Assembly (NCBI GenBank): GCA_004010935.1
Contig: CP026511.1
Location: forward strand, 4,216,001-4,280,000
Direction of reading: 5' to 3'
DNA length: 64,000 nucleotides
Source of the DNA: Pseudomonadaceae bacterium SI-3
GTDB taxonomy: Bacteria > Pseudomonadota > Gammaproteobacteria > Pseudomonadales > Pseudomonadaceae
Positions 22,988-30,223 of the stretch are shown here, piece after piece. A program made the translations under genes and the position numbers. The notes under the pieces were generated by a model. That model ran no database searches. It was not told the DNA's origin and saw only the letters and a list, made by a program, of their open reading frames with translations. Position 1 is the stretch's first letter; each line of letters opens with the position of its first letter.

Positions 22988-23137
22988 GGTGGGCTGAAGC
23001 CCACCCTACGACGCGCACCAGGTGTGCCGGAAGACGGATTGGGTCGGGTTTTTGTAGGGTGGGCTTTAGCCCACCAGAGAAAGTCCCGCAGAAGAAACGG
23101 TGGACTGAAGCGGAGCGCCGGCCGGCCCACCCTACGG
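22988..23137. repeat. Composite palindromic repeat (BIME-like), copy 1
   Basis: Contains GGTGGGCTGAAGCCCACC (from 22988), then 44 bases later GGTGGGCTTTAGCCCACC (to 23075), each next to GTAGGG/CCCTAC, and further partial copies up to a CCCACCCTAC near 23130. Each unit can fold into a strong hairpin. The same arrangement recurs at 25702-25832. Confidence 0.8.
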
Positions 23138-23168
23138 CCCACTGCTGATGCTGATAAGGAACAGTCCC

Positions 23169-23972
23169 ATGGGCAAAGCCATCCTCGTTGTGCTCGACGG
23201 CCTCAGCTATCAGGTCGCGGAGCACGCGCTCGGTCATCTGCAGGCCTATTGCGTGGCCGGCCGGGGAGCGCTGTACCGCTTGGAATGTGAATTACCCGCG
23301 CTGTCACGCCCCCTTTATGAATGCATCCTGACCGGCGTGGCACCAATCGACAGTGGCGTGGTGCATAACGACGTGGTGCGGCTATCCACCGAGCGCAGCA
23401 TCTTCCATTACGCCCGCGACGCTGGTTTGAGCACGGCGGCCGCGGCCTATCACTGGGTCAGCGAGCTCTATAACCGCGCGCCCTTCGTGGCAGCACGCGA
23501 TCGTCATAGCGAAACGCCCGAACTGCCGATCCAGCACGGTCACTTCTATTACGAGGATCACTACCCGGACTCGCATCTGTTTGCTGACGCTGAAAGTCTG
23601 CGGCTGCGGTTCAGTCCCGACTTCCTGCTGGTGCATCCGATGAACATCGACGACGCCGGCCACAAGCACGGCCTGGACTCATCCCAGTACCGCAACGCCG
23701 CGCGCCGCGCCGATATCCTCCTCGCTGACTACCTGCAGCGCTGGCTGGACGATGGTTACCAAGTGTTGGTGACGGCCGATCACGGCATGAATAACGACCG
23801 CTCCCACAACGGCCTATTGTCCGAAGAGCGCGAGGTGCCACTGTTCGTTCTGGGTTCAGCATTCAGCCTCGACCCAGGCGCACGGCCGAAACAGACCGAG
23901 TTGTGCGGCACACTATGCGAGTTGCTCGGCGTGGCCCATGACAAACCACTGTGCCAGGACCTGCTGAAATGA
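23169..23972 (+). CDS. Alkaline phosphatase superfamily hydrolase (nucleotide pyrophosphatase/phosphodiesterase-like)
   Basis: 267-residue metal-dependent phosphohydrolase with no signal peptide, thus cytoplasmic. Metal-ligand motifs of the superfamily are VVLDGLSYQ (Asp near residue 9), the nucleophile segment PALSRPLYECILTG (Ser near 46), NIDDAGHKHG (about 160) and TADHGMNND (about 205). It is shorter than phosphonoacetate hydrolase or classical NPPs and probably represents a minimal core. The ATG at 23169 follows AAGGAACAG; the frame opens seven codons earlier without an RBS. It overlaps the next permease gene by ATGA, which ties it to the importer. The inferred job is to cleave a phosphate or phosphonate ester after uptake. 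Confidence 0.8.
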   Translation: MGKAILVVLDGLSYQVAEHALGHLQAYCVAGRGALYRLECELPALSRPLYECILTGVAPIDSGVVHNDVVRLSTERSIFHYARDAGLSTAAAAYHWVSELYNRAPFVAARDRHSETPELPIQHGHFYYEDHYPDSHLFADAESLRLRFSPDFLLVHPMNIDDAGHKHGLDSSQYRNAARRADILLADYLQRWLDDGYQVLVTADHGMNNDRSHNGLLSEEREVPLFVLGSAFSLDPGARPKQTELCGTLCELLGVAHDKPLCQDLLK

Positions 23973-24880
23973 GCGCGCCGCTTGAAGACAACCTCAAGAC
24001 CGCCGCCATTCGAGACGGTGCTGTGCCTGGAATCGCAGACCGTCGGGCGCCGCGCCGCAAATGGCTGGCCCTGCTCTGCCTGCTGCCGTTCGCCGTGTTC
24101 TTTTTCGCCTTTCAAATTGCTCCGCTGCTGTGGGTCACACTCAACAGCCTGAACACGGCGGACGGCTGGAGCCTGGCCAATTTCGAGAAAGTCTTCGGCT
24201 CCAAGTTCTATCTACAGGCTATCAAGCACAGCTTGCAGATCGCCTTCTGGTCGAGTCTGTTCGGCATCGTCATCGCCATCCTTGGCAGCTACTCGCTGCG
24301 CCAGGTCGATTCGAAGTTGCGCGACTTCGTCATGGCCTTTTCCAACATGACCAGCAACTTCGCCGGGGTACCGCTAGCGTTCGCCTTCGTCATTCTGCTC
24401 GGTTTCAACGGGGCACTGACGATCCTGCTCAAGCAGGCCGGCATCATCGAGGACTTCAATCTCTACTCCAAGACCGGCCTGATCGTGCTCTACACCTACT
24501 TTCAGATCCCGCTGGGCGTGCTGCTGCTCTACCCCGCCTTCGATGCACTGCGCGAGGATTGGCGCGAGTCAGCCTCGTTGCTGGGTGCGGGCACCTGGAG
24601 CTACTGGCGTTATATCGGCCTGCCGGTATTGACGCCGGCACTGCTGGGCACCTTCGTCATCCTGCTGGCCAATGCGCTGGGGGCCTATGCCACGGTCTAT
24701 TACCTCACCACCGGGAATTTCAACGTGTTGCCGATCCGCATCGCGGCGATGATTTCCGGCGACATTTCCCTCGATCCGAACATGGCGAGCGCACTGGCGA
24801 TGGTGTTGGTTGGGCTCATGGGCGTGATCACCGTGGCGCATCAGCTGCTGCTCAGGAGGAGCTACCATGCGGGCCGCTGA
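23969..24880 (+). CDS. ABC transporter permease (first subunit)
   Basis: 303-residue inner-membrane permease with about six helices between residues 30 and 290. The EAA loop is seen at DWRESASLLGAGTWSYWRYI near 205-224, where the ATPase docks. The family is that of spermidine/iron/phosphonate-type importers (BPD_transp_1). Its ATG lies in the stop of the hydrolase gene (ATGA). The stretch before the first helix has an unusual 25-residue charged N-terminus. It forms a heterodimer with the next gene product. Confidence 0.86.
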   Translation: MSAPLEDNLKTAAIRDGAVPGIADRRAPRRKWLALLCLLPFAVFFFAFQIAPLLWVTLNSLNTADGWSLANFEKVFGSKFYLQAIKHSLQIAFWSSLFGIVIAILGSYSLRQVDSKLRDFVMAFSNMTSNFAGVPLAFAFVILLGFNGALTILLKQAGIIEDFNLYSKTGLIVLYTYFQIPLGVLLLYPAFDALREDWRESASLLGAGTWSYWRYIGLPVLTPALLGTFVILLANALGAYATVYYLTTGNFNVLPIRIAAMISGDISLDPNMASALAMVLVGLMGVITVAHQLLLRRSYHAGR

Positions 24881-25664
24881 AGCCAAGCGCGGTGCGCTGT
24901 ACCACCGCATGGTGGTGTGGCTGCTTTTCTTCATCCTGTTGCTACCCCTGGCAGCGACCTTTCTCTACTCGATCTCAAGCAGTTGGTCAGCGACCATCCT
25001 GCCGGACGGGCTGACGTTCAACTGGTATGTGCAGCTCTGGAGTGAAGAGCGCTTTCTGCGGGCGTTCGCCCAGTCGCTGCTGGTCTGCCTCGGGGCGCTG
25101 ACCCTGGCGGTGGTGCTGATCCTGCCGCTGCTGTTCGTGGTGCATTACCACTTTCCCAAGCTCGACGGGCTGATGAACATCCTGATCCTGCTGCCGTTTG
25201 CCGTGCCGCCGGTGGTGTCCTCGGTCGGCCTGCTGCAGCTCTACGGCTCGGGGCCGCTGGCGATGGTCGGCACGCCCTGGATCCTCATTGGCGCCTACTT
25301 CACCATAGCGCTGCCGTTCATGTACCGGGCGATCAGCAACAACCTGCAGGCGATCAATCTGCGCGACCTGATGGATGCGGCCCACCTGCTCGGCGCCAGC
25401 ACCTGGAAAGCGGCGTTTCTGGTGGTGCTGCCGAACCTGCGCAAGGGGCTGATGGTGTCGCTGTTCCTGTCGTTTTCGTTTCTGTTCGGCGAGTTCGTCT
25501 TCGCCAACCTGCTGGTCGGCACCCGCTACGAAACCTTGCAGGTCTATCTGAACAACATGAAAAACAGCAGCGGCCATTTCAACAGTGCGCTGGTGATCTC
25601 CTACTTCTTCTTCGTACTGGTATTCACCTGGGCGGCGACCCGGTTGAATCGGGAGAAGCCCTGA
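24867..25664 (+). CDS. ABC transporter permease (second subunit)
   Basis: 265-residue permease with six hydrophobic helices and an EAA loop at NLRDLMDAAHLLGASTWKAA near residues 166-185. The start at 24867 overlaps the end of the first permease by 14 bases and has AGGAGG in the correct place. The gene is followed by 267 bases holding the second composite repeat before the ATPase gene, so ATPase supply may be tuned separately. Confidence 0.86.
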   Translation: MRAAEAKRGALYHRMVVWLLFFILLLPLAATFLYSISSSWSATILPDGLTFNWYVQLWSEERFLRAFAQSLLVCLGALTLAVVLILPLLFVVHYHFPKLDGLMNILILLPFAVPPVVSSVGLLQLYGSGPLAMVGTPWILIGAYFTIALPFMYRAISNNLQAINLRDLMDAAHLLGASTWKAAFLVVLPNLRKGLMVSLFLSFSFLFGEFVFANLLVGTRYETLQVYLNNMKNSSGHFNSALVISYFFFVLVFTWAATRLNREKP

Positions 25665-25701
25665 GGGGCAGTGTTTGCAAGAAGGCCTGGCTAGTTTGCT
25701 C

Positions 25702-25832
25702 GGTGGGCTGAAGCCCACCCTACGTGACTCACCGGGCGTACCGGAAGGCGTGCTCAGCGGGTTTTGTAGGGTGGGCTTTAGCCCACCAGAGAGAGCCCCG
25801 CCGAAGAATCGGCGGGCTGAAGCCCATCCTAC
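25702..25832. repeat. Composite palindromic repeat (BIME-like), copy 2
   Basis: GGTGGGCTGAAGCCCACC (from 25702), 42 bases later GGTGGGCTTTAGCCCACC (ending 25787), then a third unit GGCGGGCTGAAGCCCATC (25811). Order, spacing and linker bases (for example AGAGA, CCCCGC, GAAGAA) match copy 1 at 22988, so the two are related insertions or duplications. They lie on either side of the hydrolase and both permease genes. Confidence 0.8.
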
Positions 25833-25931
25833 GGAATAGCAGCGTGGCGCTGAAACGGAGCACCGCCTGGCCAACCCTTTTTTACGACAGGCCCCGGCCA
25901 ACGCTGCGGCTATTCGAGACAGGAACACTCC

Positions 25932-26933
25932 ATGAGCTACCTTTGCGTTCGTAACCTGCACAAAGCCTATGGCGACACCCAGGTCTTCAGCGATATCGAT
26001 TGCGAGATCGCCAAGGGTGAGCTGATTACATTGCTTGGCCCCTCAGGCTGTGGCAAGTCCACGCTGCTGCGCTGCATCGCCGGTCTGACCGAGGTCGACG
26101 GTGGTCAGATCTTGCTGGATGGCGAGGATCTAGTGCCAATCTCACCGCAAAAGCGCCAGATCGGCATGGTCTTCCAGAGTTACGCACTGTTCCCCAACAT
26201 GACGGTGGAACAGAACGTCTCCTTCGGCCTGCGCATGCAGAAGATTGCCAGAGATGAAAGCGCCACTCGGGTGGCCGAGGTGCTGGCGATGGTCGAGCTT
26301 GGTGAGTTCGCCCACCGCTACCCGAGCCAGCTCTCGGGCGGACAAAGCCAGCGTGTGGCTCTGGCGCGCTCACTGGTCACCCGCCCTCGCCTGCTGCTGC
26401 TGGACGAACCCCTGTCGGCCCTGGATGCGCGCATCCGCAAGCACCTGCGTGAACAGATCCGTGCGATCCAGCAGGAGCTGGGACTGACCACCATCTTCGT
26501 GACCCATGATCAGGAAGAAGCACTGACCCTGTCCGATCGCATCCTGCTGATGAACGCCGGCCGCATCGTCCAGAGCGCCGATGCCGAGACCCTGTACACC
26601 GCGCCCGTGAGTGCCTTCGCCGCTGGCTTTATCGGCAACTACAACCTGCTCGACGCCGATGTCGCCTCACGACTGTTGCAACGCCCTGTCCATTCGAAAG
26701 TGGCGATCCGACCGGAAGCCATTGCCCTGGTCAATTCATCAGGAAGTAACGAGGGGATCGCGGCGGTCATCAAGAGCCATAGCCTGCTGGGCAATGTGAT
26801 CCGCTACCGCGTCGAAGCGCGTGACGTCGACCTGATGGTGGACGTGCTCAACCGCTCTGCCGCCGATCTCTATCCCCACGGCCGCCAGGTAAGCCTTACC
26901 ATCGACGCTTCGGCAATTCACGAGGTGGCTTGA
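25932..26933 (+). CDS. ABC transporter ATP-binding protein
   Basis: 333-residue importer ATPase. Walker A GPSGCGKST is near residues 37-45, Q-loop VFQSYALFP near 80, signature LSGGQSQRVALARSL near 135-149, Walker B LLLLDEPLSALD near 155-166, and the H-switch in FVTHDQEEALTL near 188. A TOBE-like C-terminal domain (about 240-333) places it with the polyamine/iron/phosphonate group. The start is ATG 25932 after a weak GGAACA. The stop TGA shares its A with the ATG of the HAD gene (TGATG), so the two are translationally coupled. Confidence 0.9.
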   Translation: MSYLCVRNLHKAYGDTQVFSDIDCEIAKGELITLLGPSGCGKSTLLRCIAGLTEVDGGQILLDGEDLVPISPQKRQIGMVFQSYALFPNMTVEQNVSFGLRMQKIARDESATRVAEVLAMVELGEFAHRYPSQLSGGQSQRVALARSLVTRPRLLLLDEPLSALDARIRKHLREQIRAIQQELGLTTIFVTHDQEEALTLSDRILLMNAGRIVQSADAETLYTAPVSAFAAGFIGNYNLLDADVASRLLQRPVHSKVAIRPEAIALVNSSGSNEGIAAVIKSHSLLGNVIRYRVEARDVDLMVDVLNRSAADLYPHGRQVSLTIDASAIHEVA

Positions 26934-27586
26934 TGGCACTGGCAATTTTTGATCTGGACGAAACCTTGATCGATGGTGATTGCGCCAGCCTATGGGCGCA
27001 CGAAATGGCCAAGATCGGCTGGGTGGACGGGGAATCCTTTCTGCGCAAGGACGCCGAGCTGATGGCCGAATACGCCTTCGGCACGCTGGCAATGGAAGAC
27101 TACATGGCCTTCAGCCTGACGCCGCTGGTGGGCCGTACGGCTGAAGAAGTGGCTCATGTTGTCGAGCCCTTCGTTGAAGATGTGATCGAGCCGCTGATCT
27201 ACAGCGATGCCATGCGCCAGGTCGCTCAGCACCGCAAGGCGGGTGACCGCATCCTGGTGATCTCCGCTTCGGCAGCGTTTCTGGTCGAAGCAGTGGCCAG
27301 CCGACTCGGCATCGGGGATGTGCTGGCGATTCAGTTGGAAGAACAGCACGGTTTCTACAGTGGCAACACCCGTGGGGTGCTCACTTACCGAGAAGGCAAA
27401 GTCAGTCGGTTGCGCGAGTGGGCTGAAGCTGAGGGTGAATCGCTGGAAGGGGCGTATTTCTACTCCGACTCGATCAACGATCTGCCGCTGCTCGAGCAGG
27501 TGTCGCACCCACACGTGGTGAATCCTGATCCGCTGTTGCGCGAGCAAGCGGAGGCCAAGGGCTGGCCGCAACTGAGCTGGGCCTGA
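26933..27586 (+). CDS. HAD-IB family phosphatase
   Basis: 217-residue haloacid-dehalogenase phosphatase of the SerB-like IB subclass. Motif I is IFDLDETLIDGD (nucleophile Asp near residue 8), motif II VISASAAF (Ser near 104), a conserved Lys near GKVSRL (about 156), and motif IV YSDSINDLPLL (about 176-186). A helical cap lies between I and II. It is coupled to the ABC ATPase gene by TGATG. With the alkaline-phosphatase-type hydrolase it gives two successive phosphohydrolases in one transport unit, as expected if a phosphodiester is first cut and the monoester then dephosphorylated. That scheme is inferred. Confidence 0.85.
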   Translation: MALAIFDLDETLIDGDCASLWAHEMAKIGWVDGESFLRKDAELMAEYAFGTLAMEDYMAFSLTPLVGRTAEEVAHVVEPFVEDVIEPLIYSDAMRQVAQHRKAGDRILVISASAAFLVEAVASRLGIGDVLAIQLEEQHGFYSGNTRGVLTYREGKVSRLREWAEAEGESLEGAYFYSDSINDLPLLEQVSHPHVVNPDPLLREQAEAKGWPQLSWA

Positions 27587-27604
27587 GTTTCGCCCGGGGC
27601 CGCC

Positions 27605-28801
27605 TCAGGCTCCGGCGTTCAGCGGCAGCAGAACACGGAACAGCGCGCCCTTTCCCTCTTCGCTCTCGACCTGAATGAGTCCGCTGTGCGCCTTGATGAT
27701 CTGCTCGGCGATGAACAACCCGAGCCCAAGTCCGGCGCTACTCTCGCTACCTTCAGCTCGCTCGAACTGACAGAAGATTCGCTCCAGACTCTTCTGGCTG
27801 ATGCCGATGCCGTGATCGCGCACCTCGATGCAGGCGCCCGCTGCGGTAGTACTGACGTTCACCTGCACCGGTTGGCCGGCGCCGTAACGCATGGCATTGG
27901 TCAACAGGTTCGCCAACACCTGCTCGATACGAAACTCGTCCCAAAGGCCGATCACCGGCTCTGGACGCTGGAACAGCAGTGTGCAACCGCTCGCTTCCAT
28001 CTGCGGGGCGAAATTCTCCACCACGCTGGCTACGAGCTTTCCCAGATCCACCTGCGTCGGCCGAATCGACAGTTTGCCGGTACGGATCCGCGAGACATCG
28101 AGCATGTCATCGATCAGCCGGATCAGGCTCTGGATCTGCCGTTCATCCTTGTCGACCATCTGTTGCAGCTTGTCCTCGCTGAACGCAGCAAAGTTCTTGC
28201 GGCCAAGCTGCAGCTTGCGCAACTGCACTTCGAGGATGAGGGTGTTGAGCGGCGTCTTCAGCTCATGGGAAACGATGGACATGAAGTCATCGCGCATACG
28301 CACCGCATTCTCTAGCTCGACCTTGGTACTGCGCAGCTCGTCGAGCAACACTTCCTGCTCGCGGCGACTGCGCTCCAGCTGTTCAAGCTGACGCGCCAGG
28401 CGCTTGCGATTGCGATACAGGTCGACGAACACGCTGACCTTGCTGCGCACTGCATGGGTATCCAGCGGCTTCTGCATGAAGTCGACGGCGCCGCTCTCGT
28501 AGCCCTTGAATGCGTAGTTGAGCTCACGTCCGGCAGCGCTGACGAAGACGATCGGAATCTGCTTGGTACGCTCGGTGCTGCGCATCAGTTCGGCCAACTG
28601 AAAGCCGTCCATGCCAGGCATCTGTACGTCGAGTATGGCCAGCGCGAACTCATGGCGTAGCAGCAACTCGAGCGCCTGCTCAGCCGACTCAGCCTGATGC
28701 ACGTGGATGCCTGGGCCTTTCAGCAGCGCATCCAACGCCAGCAGGTTCTCAGGTAGATCATCGACTATCAGCAGATTCGCTTCATCGGTGTGTTCGAGCA
28801 T
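27605..28801 (-). CDS. Response regulator fused to histidine kinase
   Basis: 398-residue cytoplasmic protein. A receiver domain spans residues 8-125 (LLIVDDLPENLLALDALL; phospho-acceptor Asp in AILDVQMPGMDG near 58), followed by a coiled coil of about 40 residues, a HisKA domain with VSHELKTPLNTL (His near 178) and an ATPase domain at about 250-395 (GLGLGLFIAEQIIKAHSG). It has no membrane helices, so it probably takes phosphate or input from the large hybrid kinase at the head of the operon. It starts three bases after cheB and is the last of four same-strand genes. Confidence 0.9.
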   Translation of the reverse strand: MLEHTDEANLLIVDDLPENLLALDALLKGPGIHVHQAESAEQALELLLRHEFALAILDVQMPGMDGFQLAELMRSTERTKQIPIVFVSAAGRELNYAFKGYESGAVDFMQKPLDTHAVRSKVSVFVDLYRNRKRLARQLEQLERSRREQEVLLDELRSTKVELENAVRMRDDFMSIVSHELKTPLNTLILEVQLRKLQLGRKNFAAFSEDKLQQMVDKDERQIQSLIRLIDDMLDVSRIRTGKLSIRPTQVDLGKLVASVVENFAPQMEASGCTLLFQRPEPVIGLWDEFRIEQVLANLLTNAMRYGAGQPVQVNVSTTAAGACIEVRDHGIGISQKSLERIFCQFERAEGSESSAGLGLGLFIAEQIIKAHSGLIQVESEEGKGALFRVLLPLNAGA

Positions 28802-28804
28802 GGG

Positions 28805-29407
28805 TCACTCCAGTTCACGCAACAGTCGATGGATATCGCGCAAGGGCAAAATGTAATCCGGCGCGAAGCGCTGGAGTGCTGCACGTGGCATGGTCGGGAC
28901 CTCGGCTTCGCCAGGGTCCTGAACAATAGTGAGGCCGCCGGCCTGCTTGATCGCCTCGAGACCGGCGGCGCCGTCCTCGTTGGCACCTGTCAGAAGAATC
29001 CCGGCGACACGCCCGCCCCAGGCATCAGCCGCCGACTCGAAGAGCACGTCGATTGAGGGCCTGGAGAAATGCATCGCATCATCCTGGCTAAGCGACAGGC
29101 TCATGTCCGCCTCGACCAACAGGTGATAACCCGGCGCTGCGAAGTAGAGCGTGCCGCCGCAAATGGGCTCCTTGTCGCCCGCTTCCTTTACCGCCAGATC
29201 GGTTTTGCGTTGGAAGATTTCTACCAGCTGCGTCGGCCCGGTTGCCGGCACGTGCTGAACCATCAGCAGCGGCAAGCGATAGGTTCGAGGCAACCCGGTC
29301 ACCAACGCGCTGAGCGCAGCCAACCCGCCGGCGGACGCACCGATCACCACGGCATCTACAGGACGGTCGAGGGGTTGAGAAAAGGCTTCGGCGGCAGTGA
29401 GCGTCAT
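28805..29407 (-). CDS. cheB: CheB-type protein-glutamate methylesterase without receiver domain
   Basis: 200-residue protein made only of the CheB catalytic domain, which removes methyl groups from (or deamidates) receptor glutamates/glutamines. The triad is visible: Ser in VVIGASAGGLAAL (near 24), His in LLMVQHVPATGP (near 50) and Asp in LTGANEDGAAG (near 146). Canonical chemotaxis CheB has an N-terminal receiver that is missing here, so control must come from partner proteins such as the adjacent REC/kinase. Its ATG overlaps the cheR stop (ATGA). Confidence 0.9.
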   Translation of the reverse strand: MTLTAAEAFSQPLDRPVDAVVIGASAGGLAALSALVTGLPRTYRLPLLMVQHVPATGPTQLVEIFQRKTDLAVKEAGDKEPICGGTLYFAAPGYHLLVEADMSLSLSQDDAMHFSRPSIDVLFESAADAWGGRVAGILLTGANEDGAAGLEAIKQAGGLTIVQDPGEAEVPTMPRAALQRFAPDYILPLRDIHRLLRELE

Positions 29408-30222
29408 AGTTTGCGGAACACCCTTTCCGGCTTGTCGAACGCCTCGAACTGCTCGGCATAGCCGGAAAACTCAACGGTTTCCTTGCTGCCAAGACCGAGA
29501 AATCCCCGGTGGCAGAGCGAGTCGTAGAACAGGCCGAAGGCACGGTTCTGCAGCGGCTTGTTGAAGTAGATCAGCACGTTGCGGCAGGAAATCAACTGGG
29601 TCTCGGCGAAAACGCTATCGGTCGCCAAACTGTGATCGGCGAACGTTATGTTTTCTTTCAAGGACTTATCCATGATTGCCGAGTCATAGGCCGCCGTATA
29701 GTAATCGCTCAGGCTGTGCTTGCCACCGGCACCTTGATAGTTACTGGTGTACTGACGCATGTTGTCGATGTTGAAGATGCCCTGGCGCGCACGTTCGAGT
29801 GACCTTGGATTGATGTCGGTCGCGTACAAGATTGTGCGATCGAGCAAACCTTCTTCTTTGAGCAAGATGGCCATCGAGTAGACCTCTTCGCCCGTGCTGC
29901 AGCCGGCAATCCAGATCTTCAATGACGGATAGGTGTACAACACCGGTATCACTTGCTCACGCAACGCCAGGTAATAGCTGGGGTCGCGGAACATCTCGCT
30001 CACCGGAATGGTGAGAAACTGCAGCAGCTCCATGAACGCCTGCGGATCGTAGAGAATCCGGCGCTGGAGCTCCGAGATGTTCTCGCACTGCATCTGCTTG
30101 AGCGCCAGCAGCACGCGGCGCTTGAGCGAAGCACTGGAGTAGTCGCGAAAATCGTAGCTGTAGCGCAGGTAGATCGCTTCGATCAGCAGCTTCAGCTCGA
30201 TGGCCTGGTTGCGGTCCGGCAT
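29404..30222 (-). CDS. cheR: CheR-type protein-glutamate methyltransferase
   Basis: 272-residue SAM-dependent methyltransferase. The N-terminal helical part has FRDYSSASLKRRV near 22-34. The catalytic part has PVSEMFRDPSYYLALR near 78-93 and the SAM loop WIAGCSTGEEVYSMAI near 111-126, then YFNKPLQNRAFGLFYDSL near 222-239. The reading frame is open 11 codons upstream, but the ATG at 30222 lies one base after the stop of the large kinase gene, which suits coupled translation. No receptor gene is in this operon; target proteins are unknown. Confidence 0.9.
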   Translation of the reverse strand: MPDRNQAIELKLLIEAIYLRYSYDFRDYSSASLKRRVLLALKQMQCENISELQRRILYDPQAFMELLQFLTIPVSEMFRDPSYYLALREQVIPVLYTYPSLKIWIAGCSTGEEVYSMAILLKEEGLLDRTILYATDINPRSLERARQGIFNIDNMRQYTSNYQGAGGKHSLSDYYTAAYDSAIMDKSLKENITFADHSLATDSVFAETQLISCRNVLIYFNKPLQNRAFGLFYDSLCHRGFLGLGSKETVEFSGYAEQFEAFDKPERVFRKL

Positions 30223-30223
30223 G

